From NCBI GenBank assembly GCA_028274465.1, contig CM051455.1, positions 135,814,096 to 135,878,095 on the forward strand: DNA of 64,000 nt, written 5' to 3'. Shown here in pieces: positions 1-10,746 of the stretch; the stretch's first letter is position 1; every line of letters starts with the position of its first letter. The notes under the pieces were generated by a model. That model did not search any database. It was not told where the DNA came from and saw only the letters and a program-made list of their open reading frames with translations. The position numbers and the translations under genes are program-made. The DNA comes from Plantago ovata. Its lineage: Eukaryota > Streptophyta > Magnoliopsida > Lamiales > Plantaginaceae.

Positions 1-414
1 CTGTATATCATAACTTTTCGGGCCTTGTTGATTTTATTAGCTACCGGGCAATAAAAGCCCTTACATACATGAAATAGCCAGTCATTTGTGATTTGTTGTG
101 TATTATCTGGGTTTATGACAGCTTGTTATGTAGAGAAGACTTTCTTCACAGTAGATCCTTTCCTTCTCATAATGTTTTGCATGAAATGTAACTCGTTCTC
201 AATTGAAATATGTTTATTCATGCTAAACTACAACTCAAATGCACATTCTCCTGAGGTTACATAGATCCGTAACCTGAACGCTACAGTATATGTATAAGAT
301 TGATCAAAGAAGCTTTATTTACAACCGAGATACTATAATGCATCCGTTATACAACAAGATTCATCGGCATTATGGATGCTAATGATGTGGAAGGTCACTT
401 AATGCATCAAGATC

Positions 415-553
415 TCACAAAGCCTCTTCTGCAGTATTTAGGCCACTTAATATTTCTGCCTTGACCTCCGCTGGAAGTGGGGCTGATGATCCTGCCTTCG
501 AGTAAAAAGCTCGATAGAGATCTGATAGTTTTTTCAAGCATAACATATGATTC
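415..553 (-). CDS. Terminal exon of an unrecognised gene (partial)
   Basis: On the minus strand a polypyrimidine tract and a TGTTGTTGCAG acceptor precede an open exon that ends in TGA. It encodes about 45 residues ending in LSGLNTAEEAL, with a mildly amphipathic segment containing LSDLYRAFYSKAG. The composition is protein-like and the acceptor is good, but I do not recognise the family. Upstream exons should lie at higher coordinates. The stretch up to about 840 has no convincing exon, only a weak open segment at 643-837, and a MITE sits at 928. It may be the 3' end of a gene with a long intron or a stranded fragment. Confidence is low because only one exon can be seen. Confidence 0.35.
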
Positions 554-927
554 CTGCAACAACAGACATTATTTGAATAAGAAAACAAACAAATTAAGTA
601 AGTATGTACTTCTGTAACAGACAACACAAAAAATGCAAGGTTTCATGAGGAACGCCAATGCCAAGTAGAAAACCAGGAACAAATTAAGTTTTGGCAGAAC
701 CTACAGTGAAGCTTTTCATCCGTAATATATAGGAAAAAATGAACATCAATTCCTCTAATTGAAATGTTCTCTTCATACCGTAGATATCCAACAAAAGCTA
801 GAAAATAATTAACCATGGTGAACATTTTGTTAACCACGGGGAGCGGTTGACTTGTTAGTTAGTGCATGGATGACGGACACTTCGATGGTTTATACGTTAA
901 AATAAGAACACCCGAAAATAATACTAA
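554..927. other. Intergenic or intronic, nothing firm
   Basis: AT-rich sequence between the terminal exon and the MITE. A weak open reading segment on the minus strand (643-837) has no clear splice partners. Confidence 0.5.
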
Positions 928-1136
928 GGTTATGTTCATTTCACCTTAATTTCAGTTAAAATAAGATCCGTTCATTTCAAATTTATTAAGTTCAGTTCAT
1001 AATAATTAAGTTAATAAGTTCAGATAAATTTAGTTCAGTTCATGTTTATTTAGTTAAAATTTATATTTTAAATAAGTTCTTTTCATATTTATTAAATTCA
1101 GTTCAGTTCATAATTTTGAGTGCATCAAACATAGCC
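928..1136. mobile_element. Tourist-like (PIF/Harbinger) MITE, TTCAG-rich
   Basis: A 209-bp element starting GGTTATGTTCATT and ending in CATAGCC, with imperfect terminal inverted repeats. It is flanked on both sides by TAA (925-927 and 1137-1139), the 3-bp target duplication typical of PIF/Harbinger MITEs. The interior is built of TTCAGTTCA and TTAAGTTCAG motifs. Relatives with the same interior and the same TAA flanks occur near 50.5 and 52.6 kb. Confidence 0.6.
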
Positions 1137-1139
1137 TAA

Positions 1140-1700
1140 ATAAGATGACAATAAGAAACACATGTCACGGGCAATAAACACTATTAGTAGACTAGTAGTA
1201 GGTAAGTATAATAGTTATAATTGAAATTCAAGCTCATCACCAAAAGTAAAGTAGTTCTGATTGCTTCATGTTTCCTGCCGTGGTGAGGCAGTGGAGTTAG
1301 GCCTTGTTTCTTTGGTTTTGAGACTCTTGTATGCTTTAGCTTTTTATATCTAATCTTTTTATTCTTTTTAGACGTTTACAAAAATAAACAATCTATTCAT
1401 TATTTGATCGCGAAAAAGTTTGGTCGATGAGCAAGTTCGATTTGATTTTGATCAATCACTCCGATAAAAAGCTCGACTGTTTGTGATCACATAAATCGAG
1501 CTTGATATTTAAATAATAATATTAATTTAGCTTGTAGTGAGCAGGTTAAAAAATACAGTATTTATTATTTAACGCAGTCATAATTTAATTTTAGAGTACC
1601 AAAAAACTAAAGATCGCCTATAAAATTTTAAAACCGGCTGGACTCATTAGTTAACCTGAATTTTCCACAAGTCCACAGATTTGGATAGACCGTCTGGCCC
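1140..1700. other. Upstream region of the U2AF65 gene
   Basis: AT-rich non-coding sequence with no recognised element except the core promoter at its right end. TTAGGCCTTGTTTC near 1295 resembles a MITE end, but no partner end was found. Confidence 0.4.
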
Positions 1701-1701
1701 C

Positions 1702-1709
1702 TTATATAA
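1702..1709 (+). promoter_or_regulatory. TATA box for the U2AF65 gene
   Basis: TTATATAAG lies about 30 bp before the likely transcription start near 1735. It is followed by a pyrimidine-rich leader exon (about 1735-1834) whose donor is AACG/GTAATA. Confidence 0.6.
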
Positions 1710-1952
1710 GCCTGCGATTTGGTTAAACCCTGTTGCAAACAAAAGCTCGATTACAGAAAGGGGCGATACCAATTAGGGTTTCGACCGCAAGCCTTCAATC
1801 TTCAATCTGCGTTGCTTTCTTCTTCGCTGAAACGGTAATACTATCTCCGTCTCGTTTATCTCTCTCAATTGTTCCAGATCTGTGTGATGATATCATTGCT
1901 AGGTGACCGAAACTCCTAATTCTATTGCATTCAATCATTTCCGCACAATTCG

Positions 1953-3160
1953 TTAAATTAGGGATCCATTAGTGGTTGTGATTGCCTTGTTGGTGAATTT
2001 GATCTATTTGAAGCTCAATTGGTTGAATTGTTTTAGCTTGTTTATCGAATTTGCTTGCTTTTTCTGTATCTTATAATTTGAATTGCATTTTTACTCTGTT
2101 TGTCTTCGTGCTGAATGTTTGTCCCATGGTTTTGTAATGCCGACCTATAGAATTCAGGGTTACATTTAGGAATTTGAGATACATTCTATCCGGTTTTTGC
2201 ATGCATGTTATTTTTGTTAATACCATAAGTGGGCTAACATCAAATGCTCAAAATTATCTGTGTTAGTTTTTTTTTTTTTTTTTTATTATTATTATTTTTT
2301 TTTATAGCTTAGTTGTTAAATTGAAGATCCATATTAGTATTTTGATTGCCTTGTTTGGGAATTTGATCTATTTGAAGCTCAATTGGTCGAATCGTTGTAG
2401 CTTGTTTATTGATTTTGGTTGCTTCTTCTGTATCAATTGAATATGCTATGCACCTTTTGCATTTTGATTTTATTTGTTTTGGTGCTGAATGTTTGTCCCA
2501 TGTTTTTGTAATGCCGACCTATAGAATTTAGGGTTAAATTTTGGAATTTGAGATACTTTCTATCAGGTTTCTGCATGCATGTTACGTTTGTTAATATCAT
2601 GAGTAGGCTGACATCAAATGCTTCAATTATTTATTAGTTTTATTTTTTACAAGTTTTTCACCCTTCTTTGTGGTTTGGCTCAAATTGTTAAATTGGAGGT
2701 CCAGATTACTTCGTGATTGTCTTCTTTGATAAACTAGCTCAGGGGTTGATTTCTTTTTGTTCGTTTGCTTTTATATTGAATGAGTTTGCCTCTTCTGCGC
2801 GAAGTAAATACTGAATACTATCATGCTATTTCTCTGTGAGCTTCTGAATTAATACACTTTAACCCTGTTCTTATCATGAATGTTCGGCCCTATGTTTCAT
2901 AGTTCCGAAATCCGAACTGTAACCAGTTGACATATAGAGATTTTGAATAATATAAAAATGTTAGTGATTAATAGTATCTCAGTAGGGATGTATTAAACGA
3001 TATCTCATTCTGTGTGATATTTTTTTTTATGATGGTGTCTATCATGCACAACAATTAGGTTTTAGTTTAGCGATTTGAGATACTCGCGATCAAGTTTTGA
3101 GCTGTGCAGTGTGTCTTTATTATCATGTGGTCATCTTATTTTACTGGGGCGAGTTACGAT
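1953..3160 (+). repeat. Three degenerate tandem copies in the leader intron
   Basis: The 5'-UTR intron (1835-3195) contains three successive copies of a unit of about 360-400 bp, starting near 1953, 2315 and 2684. Shared landmarks in order are TTAAATTgrrGATCCAt, TGATTGCCTTGTT, a GCTGAATGTTTGTCCCATG block, GCCGACCTATAGAATT, GGAATTTGAGATAC and TGCATGCATGTTA. Copies 1 and 2 are close. Copy 3 is much more diverged but keeps the order. Confidence 0.75.
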
Positions 3161-3195
3161 TGATTAAGATAATCTGATTTGGTTGTGTTTCGCAG

Positions 3196-6100
3196 ATGTC
3201 AAGTTATGAGTTCGATGGAAATTCACCACGGGGAGAATCCCCAGACACAATAGGCAAACTGGAACAGGCTCACAAAGGCTCACCAAGTGCAAGCTCTAAG
3301 GTATGCAGCTTTAGCATTATAAGTTATTACTGGTGTCTGGTGGCATACATAGCTACACAACATGTCTTAGTAATGTATAAAAGCTTCGATTTTTCAACTG
3401 TGGGGCTAAAAAGAGCATAATGAATTAATGATTCCACATTACTTCTTCAAGCAGAGATTCTATTTAGTGTAATTGTCTACAAAGATAAAGAAGTGAACCA
3501 ATTAGTGCAACATTACGATGATAGACATCTCATTTATGTTCTTTTAGATACGACCGGTGTTGGTGACACTGAATCATGACAGATACATACATACAATTAA
3601 CAGCTACTCACTAAACACTAATTTTTCCATTTCATAATTAATGCTTACGGTTTAATAGCTCCAAAAGGAGCATGCGGAAACTAATCGCTTCACTATTATG
3701 ATCTATATTGATGCTTCTACACTTTTTTGCAGCATGAATCACATGACAATGACAGAGACATGGAAAGAGCATCCTCTAGAAGCAGGGATAAGGAAAGGGA
3801 GAGAGGCCGTGACAAGGACCGAGAGCGGGACAGGGATAGAGGCAGAGACCGTGAAAGGGATAGGGATCGAGATAAGGATAGGGACAGAGACCGGGAGAGG
3901 GACCGTGATCGTCATCATCGGGACCGCCACCGGGATCATAGTGATAGAAGAGAGAGGGAAAGAACTAGAGACAGGGGTGAAGATGATGATTACTATAGAA
4001 GCCGTGATTCTGAAAGGTGAAGAAACTGCTTCTATATTTCTTTTCTGGCCACATATAAGCATACTAGTTTCTTTAGTTTTTAAAATTCATCAGCTGCAAT
4101 GTTCTGGAGATAGATTGTGGGAAATTTCATAGACCAGGTCTATGTATAAGTTGTGGATCATGTGGTCCAAAATCAGCGACATCTTAAAAAATGTGATGTG
4201 TTTAAATTTAAACCACATGGTCTATGAACCTTATGCATAGGCCAGGTCCACAAAAAAAAATTCCTGCTAGATTGCTGGTGGTTAGGTTTTCAGATCGTAA
4301 TGTATTGGCTGCAAGACCGTAATATATTTTTGAAACACACTGGCTTACAGGCGGAGAGATTATGATAGAGGCAGAGAGGAGAGGCACAGGCGCCGGTCTA
4401 GGTCTCGCTCCAGACCTAGATCCGAGCACAAATCAAGGTCGCGATCCCGTGAGCGCTCCAAGAGGTATAAATTCTCTCTTTTTATACGTAGCACAGGTTT
4501 GGCATTGCCCGACTGTTTTACTAAATGTGTAGTTGTTGCCCATCATCTTTGGCTTGCTTCATGATAATGTATTCCCATCAAGTGTCTTAACCATAAAATG
4601 ACCATGTTTTTTCCCTAAGAAACCAGATCATGATAGTAGTTATGAGAAAACTTCCCTGCCCAAGCTCTAAAGCTGGATATACCAAATAATAAGCGGGGAA
4701 AGGACAATCTCTTGGAAGGCTAAACTTCTGCTTTCCTTCACAGAATAAAACAGTTAGGTTATTATTTTACTTGTATAAAGTAATAAACTGATAGGTGATG
4801 TTCCTGTGATACACCCAAGTAAAGTTTTTTACCTGTCTCTTCCATGATTGAAGATGTATCTTAATTCTCAACGGGCCAACAAAACTATGTGTTGCCTTTT
4901 TTTTTTTTACTTTTTAAAAATCTAATTGGTCTCTGTGGTCATGTTTTTGTTGTTGGCTTCTCTGCTGATGAATTTTTACAGCAAAATGCTGAGTGGTTCT
5001 GATTTTTTTTTTTAATTTCTCTGTGGTTCAAGTTGTCTTTGTTTTTAGCTTCTCTGATGATAATGAAATTTTACAGCAAAAGGATGAGTGGTTTCGACAT
5101 GGCACCACCTGCTGCTTTGATTACCAATCCTGCTATGGCTGCTGCTGGTACATCCTCTTTTTCTCTCTACAACTGCGTTATTGTATAACCATCATCTTTT
5201 CTTTGTATAGCGTGGGAAGTTTATATCAAATTTCATGATTACATTTCGGTAAGCGTACTGGGTATTTAGTTGCATGTATCTGCGGTTGGGGTATTGGTAT
5301 TGCTATTTAGTTTTTTTTTGTCCAATTATATATTTGCTTTTTCTGATTGAAACTGAGAGGGTTTTTGGTTTGTTCTTGTGTTTGGTGTTTGTTTGTTTGT
5401 TTTGTATGTCCTATGTTATGTTCTAAGAAGGCAATGTTGGGCTACTAGCCCCAATGTGCTGACAATGGGCGTGAGCCGACTTCTGTAGCTTTTATGTACA
5501 ATGGAGAAACAATACAGGTCCTGTCCATCTTCAACCAGGATCATATATTTGGTAGCTTTTACAAACATTTTTTGTTCAATGAGCTGTATTATTTAAGAGC
5601 TTAAGTCTATCGCAAGGCTGTAGTATCAGCCGAACAAGATTAATTTAGGCTAAGCATAGTGATTTTTTTATTAATCTCACTCTTCCGTTACGAAGAGGTC
5701 ACCAACTTTACTTTTGATATATAACTTGGTTTCTCTTTACAGGTCAGCTGCCTGGTACCAACGCTGCCATTCCTGGAGCCTTTCCCAATATGTTACCTCC
5801 GTTGCCTGGACAGGTTTAATAATCATTTTTCAGTTTGTACATTTTATAAGCTCTCTGTTGTGAAAAATTCCATTTGTAAAGAATAGCTTTTGACTTCATG
5901 GCAGTTTGGAGCTGTCCCAATGATGATGCCTGTACAAGCAATGACCCAACAGGTTATTTATTTTCTATTTATCCTATATCGTTTTTTTTTTTGATCGTCA
6001 TATATAGGAAACTTAAATTATCTTATTGTCAGGCTACACGACATGCTCGGCGAGTCTATGTTGGTGGTCTCCCTCCAACTGCTAATGAACAGGTAATAGC

Positions 6101-8620
6101 TCCCCTTATTACCTTACCGTTTCGCCTAGTTTTAGTGTGTGATGTTGTTGCATATTCTACTTGTCTCGTGGCAATTCTATATTCCTATATGGTTTCCACA
6201 TGAGTTCTGTGTGTGGTGGTGGGTTGCACATCCCCCTGGCATTGTTAATGCCGTACATTGTATCTAATTAACTTCCATTCACCTTTATTTGTGTCCTTTT
6301 TCTGCTTGAACTCTGAATATTTGTTCTTTGATTCATTTGGCAGTCAGTTGCAACTTTCTTCAGTCATGTCATGTCTGCAATTGGAGGAAATACTGCTGGT
6401 CCAGGTCAGTAAATCTTGCAGATTGTCTTTATAAATCCCCTTATGAATCATGGTGAATGCTATTAAACTCTTCTTTCTATTTCAGGAGATGCTGTTGTGA
6501 ATGTCTACATTAACCATGAGAAAAAATTTGCTTTTGTGGAGATGCGATCTGTTGAAGAAGCTAGTAACGCGATGGCTCTGGATGGTATTATATTTGAGGT
6601 ATCAATAATCTCACTTTGGATTGGAACTGGGTGGATTAGGGTGGATATGGGTAAAAATAATATGGATGATGGTTAAACTTTATAACCAGTTTGCTGACAC
6701 CCATTTCTTTTAACTCACTTTTTGCCCTTCTTTTATGTGGATGTAGCCACTACCCTTATAAATGACTTGTGAACAGGTATACCTGCTAAAGTGTAACTCT
6801 TGCCACCCTGAATCTCACACAGTTGGCTATGATAGCTCATGAAATTACTACTTTGTTTACATTCTCAGCTTACAACTTATATACGATGTCTAAACATGAG
6901 ATTGTATGCCAGCTTCATTAGTCGAGTATATCCTTTTCCTACCTAAACGGCTAAAACGCAGTACATGAGCCAAATAGTTTTTGATGTCAAAGAACATGTT
7001 AGATTTAATTACCCTAAGTATCTTGCAATGTGAACACATAACTTAAGAGTTTTCTTGGATTAATTTTCATAATTTTATTTATTACTGCACAAGGTTTATC
7101 ATCCTGATTCCTGAACTGGTTCATATTTACTCATGTAGGGAGCACCTGTTAAAGTGAGACGACCAAGTGATTATAATCCATCACTCGCTGCTACTCTTGG
7201 GCCTAGCCAACCAAATCCAAATTTGAATCTTGGAGCCGTTGGGTTGACGCCTGGATCTGCTGGTGGGCTTGAGGGTCCTGACCGTATATTTGTTGGTGGT
7301 TTACCATATTATTTTACAGAGGCACAGATAAGGGAGTTGCTTGAGTCCTTTGGCCCGCTGCGGGGCTTTGATTTGGTTAAAGATAGGGAAACAGGGAACT
7401 CAAAAGGCTATGCATTTTGTGTCTACCAAGATTTATCAGTGACTGATATTGCTTGTGCTGCCCTTAATGGAATTAAGATGGGCGATAAGACACTTACTGT
7501 TAGGCGTGCGAACCAGGGTACTACACAGCCTAAACCTGAGCAGGAAAGTGTGCTATTACATGCTCAACAACAGATCGCATTGCAGGTAACTCTTGAGAGA
7601 CTCCTCCTTTATATTTACTCACCTGTTGTCAAGGCGCATAAAGACTTTTTACAACAAGACTCTGGATGAATGTGTTCTTTTAGTACCTTTTTATTCCTGA
7701 CTGTTCTGAATGCATCTATTGACACACTTTTTTTTTTTGTCAGAGACTCATGCTAAACCCTCCTACGGCATTGCCGACTAAGGTTGTGTGCCTCACAGAA
7801 GTGGTTAGTGCAGAAGAGCTCAAGGACGAGAATGACTACTTAGATATACTGGAAGACATGAAACTGGAGTGTGGAAAGTTTGGTAATTACTCCCCTTGCA
7901 CTCCTATCACCTTTCTACTCCTGGCTTCTGTTATACATTAAAAGCCCCCTCTAAATATTCTTTTTTCCTTGGTGCTCTGCTGTCTGTGTCTGTTTTACAG
8001 CCTCAAGTCCTTTGTTCTGCTAAACTGAAGTCATACCCATACAGAATATTCCAGAACAATACATATACTACTAAAATCTGATATCTTTTTTTCCGTTTCA
8101 TGATTATTTCTATGGATTTTACGAAGTTATCTTAAAATTTTGCAGGTAATTTGGTGAATGTGGTCATTCCACGCCCATATCCTAACGGTGAAATGGCACC
8201 AGGCGTTGGAAAGGTTAGTAACACTGTTCCTTCTCTTTTGGAACAACCCCAACCCCCAACCCCACCCCAAATATGAACAAAAATGTTTTGTCCATCATTG
8301 CAACTATAAACTTACACCCCTTAAAGAGATAGGTGGGGGGTTCACAGTATAATCTTTGAAACCCAAGTTCCTAGAGCAATTTGCGTATAAAATCCTTGCC
8401 CTTTTCTCCAAGTAGATTTTTTAAATGAATTGACACTTGTTGCTTACCCCATGCATCTTTATTAAATGATTCTGTATCTCAGGTATTCCTGGAGTATGAC
8501 GACACCGAAGGTGCTTCAAAAGCCCGGCAAGGATTACATGGACGAAAGTTTGGTGGGAATGAGGTGGTGGCAGTCTTTTATTCAGAGCAAAAGTTCGGTG
8601 AGGGAGACTACAGTGGCTAG
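3196..8620 (+). CDS. U2AF65: Splicing factor U2AF large subunit (U2AF65)
   Basis: Binds the 3' polypyrimidine tract in the nucleus and recruits U2 snRNP. Coding exons read by hand: 3196-3300, 3733-4016, 4351-4464, 5077-5147, 5743-5813, 5905-5952, 6033-6092, 6344-6404, 6486-6598, 7139-7585, 7744-7882, 8146-8213 and 8483-8620, all with GT/AG borders and consistent phases, giving 572 aa, the usual plant length. The ATG directly follows the leader-intron acceptor. Residues about 36-170 form an RS region with dense RD/RE and RSRSRS runs. RRM1 starts around VYVGGLPPTANEQ (~239) and has KKFAFVEM as RNP1. RRM2 starts at RIFVGGLPY (~358) with KGYAFCVY. A C-terminal U2AF-homology domain ends in EGDYSG. 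Both canonical RRMs and the UHM are complete. RS-rich exons and multiple introns leave room for alternative splicing. No damage seen. Confidence 0.95.
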
Positions 8621-9260
8621 TGAAGAAAGTCCTTTGCCTCAGCACCTGGCTTGCAGTTTCTATAGGACCATGTGTACAATTTACTTGCAGTTTCTGGTTT
8701 CCATCTGTCTGGTGACGTTTTGTTTCTTGAACTTGAAAATGTTTTGGATGTTCACCGCAAGGAATCCGACTTTACATTTATAATACAATGCGACATTTGT
8801 GTTTGGTTAAAATTTGTACTCAACTTGTCTAGTTTTCTGATCTTGCTGAGCATTTTTTGTTCCAACAATTAGCAACAGAGGGAAATAAGATGGATCGGAA
8901 CCAAATTGAAACATCGGTAAATGGAAATGATGACAGATCAATTTGTTTGTTGCTCTTGCTGGATTTCGCATTCTCCTGTGAAGTGTCATGAGCTACTTTC
9001 ACAAGACATACTTGTTCTGAACATTTTCACTTGCTTCTCTCATGATCACTGAATAGAGCATGAAAGCTGGTCTGGTCAGTCAGTGAGATGCTTATTATTA
9101 ACCAGCAAGAGGCCACTCCAGCTATGATCATGTATGCCTCCATTTTCTAGCCCAACCGCCTAGGAAAAAGTCTTCCGATCTCCTCATTCCTTATTTATCA
9201 GTAAAAGTCTATTTCAATATTTCATATAGCACTTGGTCTTTTTGCAAAATCCTGTCTCAA
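8621..9260 (+). other. 3' untranslated and flanking region of U2AF65
   Basis: AT-rich sequence after the stop codon, with no second gene recognised. The 3' UTR probably ends within the first 300-400 bp, but I could not fix a polyadenylation site. Confidence 0.4.
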
Positions 9261-9261
9261 T

Positions 9262-9370
9262 TCCCTAAATACTAATATTGCGAGTTTTCCATAGTTTGAG
9301 GCCACGGATCATCTGTCCTCAAGTCCACAGCCATAAGCATTAAGGTATGGCTCGGTGCGATTAAGTTACT
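9262..9370 (-). pseudogene. Relic of a YSL transporter exon
   Basis: The run CATAGTTTGAGGCCA followed by a diverged GCCATAAGCATT matches, in the same orientation, the coding sequence of the intact YSL gene at about 11420-11510. There CATAGTTTGAGGCCA is followed by GCCATAGGCATT and encodes the [18 protein letters not shown] region. The relic keeps only about 80-100 bp and has many substitutions. It implies an older YSL copy next to the surviving gene. Confidence 0.6.
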
Positions 9371-9587
9371 CCAATCGTTTTTCGTCATTATATATAGTTT
9401 CCTATCTGCCTGAATGTGGCCTGATCGATCACTGTGGACCTTAGAGGTTAATGCAATTTTAAGTTAGGTGGTGTATACGTAATACAACCCCCTTAGTTTT
9501 AGGCAAGCCTGAAAACATTATTGTGAGATTTATTCCGGAGACAATGTGTCTATGTTGTAAAACCACGGTATCAAAATGAGATTGCTA

Positions 9588-9790
9588 GGTAGCAACAAAC
9601 ACTAGTTGAGCATGCATGTCCTAGCTAGCTGATAATCAATTACCATACCAAATACAGCAAGTTGGACATGTCCTATCACTTACCAAAATTCAAGTGCTGT
9701 ATGTGTTTCTTTAATTTTCATTTCTTATCATATATAGGGTCCCTCGGTATATATCAAGTTAAATTTTCCTCATACTCATACTGGGTAATA
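9588..9790. repeat. Dispersed repeat, copy 1
   Basis: About 200 bp containing ACTAGTTGAGCATGCATGTC, AAGTTGGACATGTCCTA and TCTTATCATATATAGGGTCC. A second copy in the same orientation lies at about 19855-20070. Identity is high in blocks separated by small gaps. There is no coding potential. Confidence 0.65.
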
Positions 9791-10053
9791 TTTAGACAAT
9801 GAGATTGATGGAGTACTTATATTTGTTAGACATGCACTGTACTGCAAGTAAATTTTTATTTAGTTGTTGTGCTGCTATTCTTATCCCTCTATCGGAAGCT
9901 GTCGTAACCTGAGGGAATTCCACAGCAATCGATACATTTTTCATACTCGTTGCCCCCACAAGACAGCTATATATGAACAATATATCGATTCATGTGGATT
10001 TCCCCGGTTATGACAGCTGCCCATAGAGGCATGCATGAGGAAAGCAGAACACC

Positions 10054-10110
<57 letters not shown>

Positions 10111-10746
10111 CACCTTGTATAATCAATACTGCAGTTAATACATATACCTGCGTTGATCGATCGATTACTTTCAAAGGAGCAGATTACATACGAACCTGTT
10201 CATTGATTCCTGTCCTGCTGGCTGCTTCAATGTGTTTCTTTTACATGTACAAATTTGATGTCAAATGTTAATTCATCTTGTTCCCTATACTTAGAAGTGA
10301 TTTGAGCTGAGGATTATGAAACTATGATAACGAAGACCTAAGAGTAGATGTCGTGTTGAGGACGACTAGCTAGCTAGCTATCTAATTATTTTGATACTGT
10401 ACGCGGGTTTGGAACGTAAACACATTATTTTGTTACCAGTATTAATCTCACAATAATGTTTTCTGAGGCTTGCCCCATATTTAATTTTGTTGTTTCGTTT
10501 CGAATTTGCAATCTGATTTATAAGAAAACAAGCTAGCTCCACAGACCTGGATTGCTGCTCAGTTTTGCACTAGCTGCAGCAATCAGGGCACAATTTAATA
10601 AGAAAATAAAAGATACTTGATATATATATATATAAAAGCTGAACAGTTAAATATTTATAAAGATAAAAAAATGCTGCATGACATAAATTAACAACAATGG
10701 TGTAAAAGAAAAAGATTGAAGCAGGACAGTGAATTAAATTAGCTAG
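9791..10746. other. Intergenic with microsatellite and YSL 3' flank
   Basis: Contains an open minus-strand segment (9792-9980) of unknown origin, the CA/TA microsatellite, and the presumed 3' UTR of the YSL gene. No further gene recognised. Confidence 0.4.
10053..10111. repeat. Compound (CA)n(TA)n microsatellite
   Basis: About 15 CA units run directly into about 13 TA units. Confidence 0.9.

Larger units (their letters stand above)
9503..10477. repeat. Inverted repeat pair of about 90 bp
   Basis: Sequence at about 9503-9595 (GGCAAGCCTGAAAACATTAT onward) reappears as its reverse complement at about 10383-10477. The inner parts share the order GGCAAGCCT, AAAACATTATTGTGAGATT, AATGTGT and GTATCAAAAT. 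About 790 bp lie between the arms, including a dispersed repeat and a microsatellite. No flanking target duplication was found. Confidence 0.6.

Noticed and set aside
3698-4132. Overlapping 144-codon open frame in the U2AF65 RS exon
   Set aside because: It is the shifted reading of the repetitive RD/RE codons. The splice-consistent frame gives the RS domain.
10053-10111. Peptide-coding frames of His-Thr and Tyr-Ile repeats
   Set aside because: They are translations of a CA/TA microsatellite.
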